Shown: in pieces, positions 8,981-17,549 of the stretch
Numbering within the stretch: the stretch's first letter is position 1
Layout: every line of letters starts with the position of its first letter
The notes under the pieces: generated by a model
Seen by the model: only the letters and a program-made list of their open reading frames with translations
The model's database searches: none
What the model was told of the DNA's origin: nothing
Made by a program: the position numbers and the translations under genes
Origin: an uncultured Pseudomonadales bacterium
GTDB lineage: Bacteria > Pseudomonadota > Gammaproteobacteria > Pseudomonadales > Azotimanducaceae
Assembly: GCA_951813515.1 (NCBI GenBank)
Contig: OX638346.1
Location: 620,001 to 684,000 of the forward strand
Direction of reading: 5' to 3'
DNA: 64,000 bases

Positions 8981-9756
8981 GCTACAACAGCATAATCGAG
9001 CGTGTCTTCCTCGACCGGTACCGTTCCGGCGACATCGAAGTCGAGTTTGTCCGGGAAGACTTGGTCGATGCGGCAACAGACCTCGGCGTTCCCGTTCCCA
9101 GGAACCTCGGCGATGTGCTCTACACCTTTCGTTACCGTCGTCCGCTGCCCGATGCCATTTTGCAGACGGCTCCCAGCGGCCAAGAGTGGACAATTCGCGG
9201 CGCCGGACAGGCCGCCTACACGTTTCGACTCGTGACGGTCAATCGTATAGTCCCGAACTCGGCGCTGATGACGATCAAGATTCCAGACGCCACACCGGAG
9301 ATCGTCTCCGCTCACGCGATGTCCGACGAGCAAGCGCTTCTAGCAAAAATCCGGTACAACCGCCTCTTGGATGTGTTCTTGGGCGTCTCCGCATACTCCC
9401 TTCAGAACCATCTCCGGACGACCGTCCCCCATATCGGGCAAATCGAGGTTGACGAGATTTATGTCGCTGTGGACAGCACTGGCAGGCAGTTCGTCTTGCC
9501 CGTCCAAGCCAAGGGCGGGAGCGATCAGTTGTCCGTCGTTCAGTCTGAGCAGGATTTACTCTGGTGCCGTGAGCGGCTACCGGAACTGATCTGCCGCCCC
9601 ATCCTCACCCAATTCGCGGAGGACGATCTGATCGCGATGTTCGAGGTTGCGATGGACCAAGGAGAGATCAAGGTCGTGCAGGAGAAGCACTACCGGCTGG
9701 TTCCCGCGTCCGACGTAACTCCGGAAGACCTGCTGCGATACCGAAACTCCTCGTAG
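8977..9756 (+). CDS. Probable type II restriction endonuclease, PD-(D/E)XK fold
   Basis: This 259-aa protein directly follows the cytosine methyltransferase with an ATGA overlap, the usual place for a cognate endonuclease. The centre contains QIEVDEIYVAVD followed by FVLPVQAKGG (residues about 155-181); I read E157, E160 or D166 and the Q177-A-K179 element as a degenerate PD-(D/E)XK active site with Gln in place of the usual acidic residue. Proteins with a VQAKGG motif next to C5 methyltransferases are remembered as predicted restriction enzymes. No nuclease activity can be proved from sequence alone. It is the last gene of unit B and converges with unit C. Confidence 0.75.
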   Translation: MSYNSIIERVFLDRYRSGDIEVEFVREDLVDAATDLGVPVPRNLGDVLYTFRYRRPLPDAILQTAPSGQEWTIRGAGQAAYTFRLVTVNRIVPNSALMTIKIPDATPEIVSAHAMSDEQALLAKIRYNRLLDVFLGVSAYSLQNHLRTTVPHIGQIEVDEIYVAVDSTGRQFVLPVQAKGGSDQLSVVQSEQDLLWCRERLPELICRPILTQFAEDDLIAMFEVAMDQGEIKVVQEKHYRLVPASDVTPEDLLRYRNSS

Positions 9757-9785
9757 ATATCTCGCCCGATGCAGATCCTGCGCTC

Positions 9786-9817
9786 AAAACGAGCCCGAGG
9801 CGGTCGGCCCGCGTTTT
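9786..9817. terminator. Possible bidirectional terminator between units B and C
   Basis: AAAACG at 9786-9791 pairs with CGTTTT at 9812-9817 around an inner CCGA/TCGG pairing. The stem is interrupted, but the A-run/T-run symmetry and the position between convergent genes fit a bidirectional terminator. Confidence 0.35.
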
Positions 9818-9868
9818 CTGACACCCAGTGCCGTTGCCCAAGACACCAAAGCGATACAGCCCGTGGCA

Positions 9869-10237
9869 CTAATCGTCGAACCCCAATTCCCTAATGCGCA
9901 ATCGGTAACTCCGCCTCTTGACTCGCCGACGCCGATTTCCAACCATCACCCAGAGTCCGCGCGTCCAGGAAAGACTGTCCACGTTAGCCTTTACGACCCT
10001 ACCATCGTCGCGTTCTTCGACGTCGAATTCGCCTCTTAGGATGGCATCAAAGGCTTCCGTGGCCCCGCGTCGGGCACCAATCCGGTAGAAACTCACCGCC
10101 GTCCTCAGGGTGCCGACCGTCACGTCTTTGACTGCATCTTCTGGGAAGTTGTGTCCGTCGTCGACGAGCCCGGCGTCCTTGAACGCTTTCAGCGCGTGTC
10201 GGATTCCGATCACGCGATGCCCCGCTTTTGTCGTCAT
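9869..10237 (-). CDS. Small basic protein of unit C, unknown function
   Basis: The 122-aa protein is not recognised. Its ATG overlaps the stop of the upstream NO VEIN-like gene by 4 nt, so the two are almost certainly co-translated. The C-terminal third is strongly basic (RRRRVKRRSYRLR), which would suit nucleic-acid contact. The N-terminal part contains a predicted helical segment and a GTLRTAVSFYRIG stretch. It could be a regulatory or DNA-contact partner of the large ATPase, but that rests only on gene order. Confidence 0.7.
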   Translation of the reverse strand: MTTKAGHRVIGIRHALKAFKDAGLVDDGHNFPEDAVKDVTVGTLRTAVSFYRIGARRGATEAFDAILRGEFDVEERDDGRVVKANVDSLSWTRGLWVMVGNRRRRVKRRSYRLRIRELGFDD

Positions 10238-13200
10238 TCAGACTCCTTGTCGTCTCGCTCGGCGGCGACAGCCCGCCAGCCGTGGTCAAATGTAAATGTC
10301 ATGGCCTTCCCCGCAGGATCTTGGATGCGAACCATCGTTGCATCGCTGGTTCCCACCTTTTCGACGACGTAGAGCCAATACGCCACCCGACATTCCTGCG
10401 CCCACTCGAACTGGGTTCGGGACATCCCCACCGGTCGACCCTTAAGGGTCCCCGTCATCGCTTTGACTTCGCACCACTCCGTCGCCGCTTCAATCGTGGC
10501 GCCTCGATACAGGTCGAACCCGGCGTTGTTGGTTGGCGTGCGTCGCCAATCCGGCTCTTGGTTCAAAATCAACTCTATAGCAGCCGCCTCGAGTTCCATC
10601 CTCCTCGCGTGCTCTAGGCCGTCTGGATCGGTCTCGCCACCCTCGCTAACAACGCCAACGTAGGACACAAACCGCGATTCCGGAGCGTTCTCCTCACTTC
10701 GGCCACCATCACCTTCGCCGTCCTCCGTCTCGTCGGCGTCGGTGCTTGGTTCGGAGGACGGCCCTTCTCCGTCTCCGCCGTCTCCCTCATTCAAAGTCTC
10801 ACTATCGCCACCTGGCTTCGCACCCGATGACGGTTCCGAACCCCCATCGGACTCATCTTCGACCGGCGTCCCTCCCTCCGACTCGCCGTCCTCCACATTC
10901 CTCGTTGACTCCGGCGGTTCGTCACCCAAGTCAAGGCGCTCTCGGAGTTCGGCCTCACTTGTGACCCCCAGCCGCCGCAGGAGATCAAGGACGCCGGGCT
11001 CAATTCCCACTTCCCTCGCCAACCTCTCGACGAGGGGCGGCTTGAAGCGGATCTTCGACTCTAGGAATCCGTTCGGGCACCAGCCGACTTCCTCGAAGAT
11101 GATGGATGCGGGTTCCCGCAGTCCGCCACACGAATCCGATATCCATCGCTCCTCGTTGAGAACACGCACGAATGCCGCATCGAAAACCGCGACCTTCCTT
11201 TCCTGGTAAAAGCCCCACGCGTAGCTGGCGTTGAAGACGCCGCCTCCGCGACGATCATGTAAGTCGCCCAACGCTTCCCAGAGGGTTGCAGCCCGCCTGG
11301 TGCGTTCTAACGTCTCCAGCGTTGGGAGCCGTTCCAGCAGCGCATCGAGACCTAGTATTCCCATGTCCTCGATCGTCTCCCACGTAGACCGCTCCAGTCC
11401 TTCATCCCGTCTGATCTCGCCTAGCCGCTGCCATGACAGGTCACAGTCAACCTTTACGGGCCGCAGATACCGTGCAGCGCCGGATCGTTCCAATAGCTCC
11501 CGCACTTTCTCCCCTCTTAGGCTTGCCACTCGGCCGTCGACCAACAGCACGCCCTGGACGCCTCTAAACAGATCCCGTAACCGCTCCGTCGTTAGGTATA
11601 CGTCACCGGGCTTCGCCCACAAGCCATGCTCGTTGCCGGCGTCCACGGACCTAACCCACGGTGTGTCCCCCAACGCCTTCACCAGCTTGTCCCGCTGTGA
11701 CTGGGAATCCGTCTCACCCGCCGCCAGCATGCGCTCAATGTCAGATGCGTATTCCGATTCCGAAACCCCCGCCTCCGCCGTCCGATACTTCGGCAGGACG
11801 TTCCGAATGACATTGTCCACCGGGTCAGGTTCAGTGAGATTCAGTGATCGTAGGAACTCACATGCGCCCTCCGACTGGCAGACGGTTTGCCGAACAGTTG
11901 GGAAGTCCGTCTCCACCGCCCCTGGGAGGAACGCTTGGGCCTCTCCATCCACCAACGCGACCACATGCGATCCATTGGCCAGCCGAACAACCGGTAACGA
12001 CCGCACTCGCCGGCGCAACGCGACCTGCGACCCGAGGAACTCGTACATACCCTCGATCCACTCATCGCTCTGGCTTTCAAGGAAGCTCAGATTCAGGCGC
12101 GGCAAGAGAGTTTCCGGTGTCAGCTCTCGCATCTCAAGCACCCGAATTAGATACTGTCTCAACGTCGGCGTTCTGTCCTGCGAAATCTGCCCGTCCAACC
12201 ATCGCAACGGCCTCGTTACCCCTTCGAGCACCCCCAGTTGACCGGGGTCCAGCAGCTCCCGCAACTCCTGGGTCCGCGCCAGACGACCGTCTTCGGCGCT
12301 CACGTGCCCGCCCCCGATTGCCGGCAGGAGATCTTCACGGTTGAGTGAATCCCTCGTGCAATCGAACAGTTCCCGAAACATAGATTCCTCGAACCTTCTC
12401 GGATCCAAGGGCAGACACGTCAACGCCGTCGCATCCAGCATGCCGTGATCTCGCAACCACCGCATGCTCTCCACAAGGAGTACTGCGGTTTCGCTTACGC
12501 ATGCCCGGTTCCAGTCGTCCCGTCGCGGGACATTGTCCCGGCTCGGTGTCGTTCGGTACGGCCCCTGAACTAGGAATCCTAGGTCCGTCTCAACGGCCGT
12601 CGGAAAAAAGACAACCAGTCGGGAGCGCTCTACCGGTCGAATCTTCGCGCCCCCTTCTTCGTCCTCTGCGATCGACCACGCCACTTCCACATGGCCGACC
12701 GGTTGCCCGTCGTCGGCATAGACCTCTCGGGAGCACACCAGCCATTCCTCGTCCACCTCCGGCTCTCCGTTCTTCTGCCCGACGACAGTCACGGAGCGGA
12801 CACCAGGTCCTGCCTCCACTGCCTGTCGGAGATAGAGGCCTGCCGGAACGCCATCAACGCTCCAGCGGACCTCATCGATCTCTCGAAGGAACAGCAACGA
12901 CGAAGCACCCAGTCGGGACAATCCGTCTGCAATCTCGGCCTTACCCTCGCCGTCATCGGCCCTGAGTGGAATCAGGATGACCGTCTCTTCCTCTTCGCGC
13001 TCCACGGGTTCAACTGCCACCGGCCAGACATAGCTCTCGATCGCGAAGTTCTCGGACCCGGAATGGATTTCAGGCCGATCACTGAACGCGTACACCGACT
13101 TGAACCCGATCCCGAAACGACCGATCGCAGTCAGGCCCTTCGTACTCTCGCCAATCCCGCATACCCCCGCCACATCTCTCTGGTCGAATGGCACGCCGTA

Positions 13201-13425
13201 GTGCGACACGCGCAACCTCTCGCCGTCTAGATCGAACGAGACCCCCTTCGGTCCCCGCCAGCCGGCGCGTCGCGCTAGAGCGTCCTCTGCGTTTTGCAGC
13301 AGCTCGTAGATGAAGTGTGTCCGGTCATCGTATCGATCCGAGAGGAGCATCCGTCCGATGCGACCGATATCCGTTCCGTAGCGGCGTTCGTTGTCCTTAC
13401 GTATCACCTTGTAGTCACAAGGCAT
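10234..13425 (-). CDS. Sacsin/NO VEIN-like ATPase with C-terminal DUF3883 domain
   Basis: The 1063-aa protein starts with a sacsin-type GHKL domain: E41, N45 and D48 in the N-box (YELLQNAEDA), an atypical SHYGVPF (about 74-80) where the usual motif has Asn before Gly, and IGRFGIGFKS at 101-110. A long helical middle follows. An extremely acidic, Gly/Ser/Glu-rich linker runs from about 835 to 912. The last 120 residues form a DUF3883 domain with NNAGFDLY and E986-V-K988 (CEVKA), a pattern compatible with a PD-(D/E)XK-like nuclease core. I place the start at the ATG at 13425, preceded by AAAGGGG, although the frame is open to 13683. Such ATPase-nuclease-like fusions are frequent in defence islands; the target is unknown. 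Confidence 0.87.
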   Translation of the reverse strand: MPCDYKVIRKDNERRYGTDIGRIGRMLLSDRYDDRTHFIYELLQNAEDALARRAGWRGPKGVSFDLDGERLRVSHYGVPFDQRDVAGVCGIGESTKGLTAIGRFGIGFKSVYAFSDRPEIHSGSENFAIESYVWPVAVEPVEREEEETVILIPLRADDGEGKAEIADGLSRLGASSLLFLREIDEVRWSVDGVPAGLYLRQAVEAGPGVRSVTVVGQKNGEPEVDEEWLVCSREVYADDGQPVGHVEVAWSIAEDEEGGAKIRPVERSRLVVFFPTAVETDLGFLVQGPYRTTPSRDNVPRRDDWNRACVSETAVLLVESMRWLRDHGMLDATALTCLPLDPRRFEESMFRELFDCTRDSLNREDLLPAIGGGHVSAEDGRLARTQELRELLDPGQLGVLEGVTRPLRWLDGQISQDRTPTLRQYLIRVLEMRELTPETLLPRLNLSFLESQSDEWIEGMYEFLGSQVALRRRVRSLPVVRLANGSHVVALVDGEAQAFLPGAVETDFPTVRQTVCQSEGACEFLRSLNLTEPDPVDNVIRNVLPKYRTAEAGVSESEYASDIERMLAAGETDSQSQRDKLVKALGDTPWVRSVDAGNEHGLWAKPGDVYLTTERLRDLFRGVQGVLLVDGRVASLRGEKVRELLERSGAARYLRPVKVDCDLSWQRLGEIRRDEGLERSTWETIEDMGILGLDALLERLPTLETLERTRRAATLWEALGDLHDRRGGGVFNASYAWGFYQERKVAVFDAAFVRVLNEERWISDSCGGLREPASIIFEEVGWCPNGFLESKIRFKPPLVERLAREVGIEPGVLDLLRRLGVTSEAELRERLDLGDEPPESTRNVEDGESEGGTPVEDESDGGSEPSSGAKPGGDSETLNEGDGGDGEGPSSEPSTDADETEDGEGDGGRSEENAPESRFVSYVGVVSEGGETDPDGLEHARRMELEAAAIELILNQEPDWRRTPTNNAGFDLYRGATIEAATEWCEVKAMTGTLKGRPVGMSRTQFEWAQECRVAYWLYVVEKVGTSDATMVRIQDPAGKAMTFTFDHGWRAVAAERDDKESE

Positions 13426-13701
13426 CAGAGCCCCTTTCTGCTTTTCATGTAGTGCTTGCCCCTCTATTCGATCCACAGTGAAGGCCTTAGCGGCCAACGG
13501 CGGCAACAGGCCGTGCGACCATAATGCCGGGTCGCCGCCCCATCCGTAACCGTTTGATCGTGCTGGTTTTGAGGGACGTACCACAATCGCCGGGACTGGA
13601 TCACGAACGCCGAAGTTCGCTTGCGTCGAACCCCGACCTCCCTTCCTCGGATAAGTGGTCCCGGCGCGCCCGCTTGTCGACAACCGTCCATGTGCCGCAT
13701 C

Positions 13702-14475
13702 TCACCCGTCGCCCAACATCGCGTCGAGATCTTCGGCCCATGTACCGCTTCTGCTCGGATGAGCGAAACGGCCCTCCACCCCGACGACTCTTAGCCCGCG
13801 CTGCATCACCGTCTCGTACGCCCTCCGGCCTCGGCCAGTGAATACAGCCGCATTCTCGTAGCCCCAAGCCGCAACCACTGTTCCACAGCGCGGGTTGAGT
13901 CTCCGGTCGAGTTCTGCGGCCCTGAGTGGACAGGTGAACACTGAGTCTCCGGTGTTCCCCTGTCGAGCGTTCAAAGCTCGAACTAAGCCCGAAAGCGATG
14001 GCAGACAGATGTCGGACAGGTTGAGCACCCGAACATGGTCGTACCAACGAGATTCCATGATTGCCACCATCTTGGTCTGAGTCTGATCGGGCACCGTTTC
14101 TCTCAAGTCCACCAACTCGCCAACCTGGGCCGGCTCCCTCTGCCGCCATTCGAATGCAGCTTCGTCAGGCCTCGACGCGCCGGGATTCGCCATGATCACG
14201 ACGAGATCGGGCTCGTCCCGCGATAGGTGGGCTAGTTGGGCATCGTCACGCCGTCTGGTGACGATCTCAAGTGTGCTCCGGCAGCGAATGCCATCAGGTA
14301 GTAGCTCGTAGAAGTCGCCGTAGAAATGCACTGGTGCCGTCGATGCTGGCTCGATGGAGACGTAGGTCGAGCAGCATACCCTCACCACCTCACCATTGTG
14401 TGCCCGCGATTCGCCGGTTCCTTTCGGCAACGCGAAGCCCGCCTCTAGCGCGACTTTGGGCCCCGAACCAGTCAC
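13702..14475 (-). CDS. DUF1643 family protein
   Basis: The 257-aa protein shows features of DUF1643: the MANPGASRPDE core motif, a preceding DEPDLVVI strand, a conserved LNLSDICLPSLS segment and a CGTVVAAWGYEN motif near the end. The molecular function of DUF1643 is unknown; members are often found on mobile elements. The gene lies 277 nt upstream of unit C on the same strand, so co-transcription is possible but not shown. It is the last gene before the tRNA-Ser junction. Confidence 0.8.
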   Translation of the reverse strand: MTGSGPKVALEAGFALPKGTGESRAHNGEVVRVCCSTYVSIEPASTAPVHFYGDFYELLPDGIRCRSTLEIVTRRRDDAQLAHLSRDEPDLVVIMANPGASRPDEAAFEWRQREPAQVGELVDLRETVPDQTQTKMVAIMESRWYDHVRVLNLSDICLPSLSGLVRALNARQGNTGDSVFTCPLRAAELDRRLNPRCGTVVAAWGYENAAVFTGRGRRAYETVMQRGLRVVGVEGRFAHPSRSGTWAEDLDAMLGDG

Positions 14476-14680
14476 GACCGACGCGGCGCAATGCGGGTGC
14501 TGTTCAGTGTCTGGTGGTCTCTGCTCCGGTCACGCGTAACGGCTTGCCCGAACGGTTGCCCCCATCCACTCCTCCACGCTTGCAGGGAACGCTCCGCCAT
14601 TATTCTGATATTTTAAGTGATAACTACATTCGCGTACTTAGGTATTTTATAAAACAATTCAGAATCTTACATACCTAAAT
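14476..14680. other. AT-rich spacer at the tRNA-Ser 3' junction
   Basis: From about 14597 to 14680 base composition shifts sharply to A/T against the GC-rich surroundings. No gene is visible. Because the tRNA is on the minus strand, its 3' end faces this spacer, the side where integrative elements insert. I could not find the distal copy of the tRNA end within the window. Confidence 0.5.
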
Positions 14681-14771
14681 TGGCGGAGAGGCAGGGATTC
14701 GAACCCTGGGTGCCCGCAAGGGCACACCTGATTTCGAGTCAGGCCCGTTCGACCAACTCCGGCACCTCTCC
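14681..14771 (-). tRNA. tRNA-Ser (anticodon CGA)
   Basis: Read on the minus strand, the 91-nt sequence folds as a class II tRNA. The acceptor stem GGAGAGG/CCTCTCC is followed by discriminator G and an encoded CCA. The anticodon stem CCTGA/TCAGG encloses CTCGAAA with anticodon CGA, a long GC-rich variable arm (GTGCCC/GGGCAC) follows, and the T arm is CAGGG-TTCGAAT-CCCTG. It decodes UCG. Confidence 0.96.
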
Positions 14772-14868
14772 GAACGGTACGGGATGCCAGGAGCATCACA
14801 GCTCCACAGCGTCGCCGCAAGCGTCAAATTCTCTTCGACTTCTTCGCGTGAGTCTATCGGGTTCGTAA

Positions 14869-15001
14869 TGGCGGAGAGGCAGGGACTATTCGCCGCCTCC
14901 GGCGGCTCACCCCTTTCGGGGCCGCTCGGCGACTGCGTCGCCTGCGCGTTCTCTCACCGCCTGGCGGCGGCTCGAGTCGAACCCTGGGTGCCCGCAAAGG
15001 G
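14869..15001 (-). pseudogene. Partial tRNA-Ser copy interrupted in the T-loop
   Basis: The 3' part of the tRNA-Ser(CGA) sequence is present again about 100 bp away, in the same orientation, from the CCA end and acceptor strand (14869-14885) to the T stem and variable arm (about 14976-14998). The T-loop is split by about 90 bp, and the 5' half of the tRNA is missing. It lies directly beside the stop codon of the LLM-class oxidoreductase gene. This looks like a recombination scar of a tRNA-targeted element that later took an insertion. Confidence 0.75.
14886..14975. repeat. 90-bp hairpin-rich insertion in the tRNA remnant
   Basis: The insert consists almost entirely of consecutive short hairpins: GCCGCC-TCC-GGCGGC, CCCC-TTT-CGGGG, GGCGAC-TGC-GTCGCC, and CCGCC-TGG-CGGCGG. 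It has no coding potential of its own. The form suggests a small palindromic repeat element, probably present elsewhere in the genome. Confidence 0.6.
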
Positions 15002-15005
15002 ATGC

Positions 15006-15896
15006 TCACCGCTTCAAATGCGGCATCACCTCCGCCGCAAACAGATGCGTCCCTTCTACCCGCGGGGCATCGGAGAGATTGACCACAAACATGTCCGCGC
15101 CCTGATCGATTTCTTTGAGCAGGGTTTCCGTGACCTGCTCCGGCGTTCCGACCAGGCTATTCCCACCGGACCTGACATTGGGATCGGCTTTCAGGCGGTT
15201 GAGTTCTCTTTCGTTCTCGGCGATGAAGATGACCCTGCATATGACTTGCCTGATTTCGTCGTAGTCACGGCCGACCGCGCGACAGTGGGACTTGAGAACC
15301 TCCTGCTTGTGGCGATAGGTCTCCAAGTCTTCGAAGACATGGTTCCACCAGTCGGCCTGCTCGGCCACGACGCGCAAGGTGTATTTCTCGCCGGAGCCAC
15401 CCACCATCACCGGCGGTATCGGATCCGGTACCGGCTCACAGTAGGCATCCTTGACCTGATAGTGCTGGCCCTCGAAGCTGGCCGGGGCCTCCGTCCACAT
15501 CAGGCGACAGATTCTTATGGCCTCGGCCAGTTGCGCGATGCGTTCTCTCGCCGTCGGGAATGGCCAGCCATACGAGAGATATTCGGCCTCGTTCCAACCG
15601 GCGCCTATGCCCAACACGACGCGTCCGCCTGAAATGGCCTGTGCGGTAGCCACCATTTTCGCGAGATGGGCCGGATTGCGAAAACTGTTGCACAGGACCT
15701 GGTGGCCGACGGTCTTGTCCGGATAGCGCCCCAGGGCAAAGGACAACAGGGTCCAGCCTTCGCCGACCTTGCGACCGTTGTTTTGCACATGGTCGGGGAC
15801 CCACAGGGAATCGAATGGAGCCAGGACTTCGTCCAGGTAAGGGAAAATCCGCTCCACCAGGCGGGACCAGACATTGAGGCCGACGGGGATTGACAT
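15006..15896 (-). CDS. LLM-class (luciferase-like) flavin or F420 oxidoreductase
   Basis: The 296-aa protein has the luciferase-like monooxygenase (alpha/beta barrel) pattern: an N-terminal strand MSIPVGLNVW, LWVPDHV, the strongly conserved GRVVLGIGAGWNEAEY, a TERI-like ERIAQLAEAI helix, and PPVMVGGSGEKYTLRVVA typical of cofactor phosphate binding. The start ATG at 15896 follows GGAGG at correct spacing. It is 17 nt downstream of the DUF3500 gene, so the two form an operon. The substrate is unknown; whether it uses FMNH2 or F420 cannot be decided here. Confidence 0.9.
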   Translation of the reverse strand: MSIPVGLNVWSRLVERIFPYLDEVLAPFDSLWVPDHVQNNGRKVGEGWTLLSFALGRYPDKTVGHQVLCNSFRNPAHLAKMVATAQAISGGRVVLGIGAGWNEAEYLSYGWPFPTARERIAQLAEAIRICRLMWTEAPASFEGQHYQVKDAYCEPVPDPIPPVMVGGSGEKYTLRVVAEQADWWNHVFEDLETYRHKQEVLKSHCRAVGRDYDEIRQVICRVIFIAENERELNRLKADPNVRSGGNSLVGTPEQVTETLLKEIDQGADMFVVNLSDAPRVEGTHLFAAEVMPHLKR

Positions 15897-15913
15897 GCGA
15901 ACCTCCTGCCCAC

Positions 15914-17143
15914 TCAGCGGCGGGGCTTGTGGGTTCCGTGCGAGTGGTCATAGCGCTCGTGATGCTGGCGCAGCAGGTCGACCCCATAGTCGCCCCCGTT
16001 GGGGGTGCGCACGATGGTGTGGATGTGGTTGCGGGACGGCACGGGGTTGTCGAATACCACACCCGGGTGATGGTCGAACTCGATCAGGACAACGGGACTG
16101 TGCACCCGGTAGTAGAAGGGTCCGTCGTCCGACGTCGCTCCCATCCAGGAGAACCAGGTCTCGTCAAGGTGCGCGTTCACCTCCCGCATCTTGATGTCGG
16201 CGTGATGCTCCCGGGTCCAGCCTACGTATGTTCCGATCAACGATAGCAGCAGGCGGCGCTGGGCATCGCTGAAGTCGCTGGCCGTAACGCCTTCGTACGG
16301 CACGACCGCATTGTCGTGGCCGGTCCCGCCGACCATGCGGCCGTCGAAGGGGTGCTTGAGTTCCTGTGGCAGATCGTCGGGGTGAATGGACGGGCGCGTC
16401 ACCGCTCTCGACTGTTGTGAGTCGTCCAGCGAACGAATGAGATCGAGTCCGGCTCGCTCTTCGGTGACAAACACCCTGGTGCCTTCCAGCAGCCCATTGC
16501 CCCCGTCGCAAGGCTCCGATCCCAGGAACGTTGGAGTCATCACGAGGTGATCGCCAATCACCATGCAGTTGATGTTCAGGTGATGACCGTCGAGCTGCCA
16601 TCCCCAGGGTTCGGAGTCGGATGGCTGGCCGAAGATGGAAAGGAAGTACGGCCACTCGCCGAACTCGTCCGGACTCTCGGAGACGACGGCGAGCAGGCCG
16701 TTCAGACGCATGACATCGCGAGCCTGGCCGAACCCTCGGGCGGACAGGGTTGCTGCGAGCAGGTCAAGTGCCAGCTTCCGGGTCGCGTCGGACAGATCCT
16801 CCAGCATGATCCCGTGGCGCCAGCAATTGAGATGAATGTTGTTCCAGGTTCGCCACTCGTCCGCGTCGATCGAGTGCAGCGTTTGGCGTCGTTGCTCGAC
16901 CGTCAGCGCCTGCAGAAAGGTGCGGGCCGCCTCCGTGATCGGCTTTGTCGAGACGCCGTTTGCTGCCAGTGGGTACAGACCTTCCCGCGCAACACCGTCG
17001 ATCGTGATGCCCCGGACGGGGTCGCCCAGCGTCGACAGGCGCTCGTCAAGCAGGCGCGAGAGGCCCGGACTCTGTTCAACGCGCGTCCGGGCCGACATAT
17101 GCCCGCCCTTGCGGACCGGGAGTCTTGTCCAATGCTCGGTCAT
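15914..17143 (-). CDS. DUF3500 family protein
   Basis: The 409-aa protein matches my memory of DUF3500: an N-terminal helical region with RRQTLHSIDADEWRTW, then FGQPSDSEPWGWQLDGHHLNIN and PTFLGSEP, and a C-terminal region with many His, Trp and Asp residues, including GGTGHDNAVVPYEG, WFSWMGATSDDGPFYYRV and the final HHPGVVFDN and HIHTIVRTPNGGDYG. The invariant histidines suggest metal binding, but no activity is established as far as I know. The start at 17143 has AAGGAG upstream. It is the first gene of the pair with the LLM-class oxidoreductase. Confidence 0.85.
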   Translation of the reverse strand: MTEHWTRLPVRKGGHMSARTRVEQSPGLSRLLDERLSTLGDPVRGITIDGVAREGLYPLAANGVSTKPITEAARTFLQALTVEQRRQTLHSIDADEWRTWNNIHLNCWRHGIMLEDLSDATRKLALDLLAATLSARGFGQARDVMRLNGLLAVVSESPDEFGEWPYFLSIFGQPSDSEPWGWQLDGHHLNINCMVIGDHLVMTPTFLGSEPCDGGNGLLEGTRVFVTEERAGLDLIRSLDDSQQSRAVTRPSIHPDDLPQELKHPFDGRMVGGTGHDNAVVPYEGVTASDFSDAQRRLLLSLIGTYVGWTREHHADIKMREVNAHLDETWFSWMGATSDDGPFYYRVHSPVVLIEFDHHPGVVFDNPVPSRNHIHTIVRTPNGGDYGVDLLRQHHERYDHSHGTHKPRR

Positions 17144-17549
17144 TCTTGCCTGGCTCCTTCGTGTTGTCGGTTGCGTATCACTCGCGTTGGCGGGGATTCC
17201 ACTTCGTGATTCGAAGCATGATAGTGCGACTGGCGGTCGGTGCGAAACGACCCGGGCGGAGATGAGGGCGTCGATTCGGTTGATGCGCGCCGGTTCGACC
17301 GAACCTACAACTCCTGGTTGGTCTCAGACCTTCGGGTGGCGATATGTCTGTCGTGTCTTCGCCCGATCTCTCGGCGCTGTCGGTCAGCAGCTTTAACCGC
17401 TATACACGCACCCATCGGAATGGGTCCGTGGTCTCGACCGTCGCTTCAACCCGCTGTCGCACGGAAGGTTGATGCTGAGTTTCATTGGACCGCGCCGGTG
17501 CCAACCATGCGCGATGTCGGCCAGGTTTACCCGGCTACCTTGGCTAACC
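17144..17549. other. Gene-free stretch
   Basis: About 400 bp between the DUF3500 start and the parE remnant. I see no coding frame with recognisable content. A short hairpin ACCCAT-CGGA-ATGGGT lies at 17410-17425 without a clear T-run. Confidence 0.45.

Noticed and set aside
14784..15632. Long plus-strand frame beginning in tRNA-Ser sequence
   Set aside because: Its start is the antisense of tRNA sequence (the familiar AERQGFEPWVPA type artefact) and the rest is opposite to the LLM-class oxidoreductase gene.
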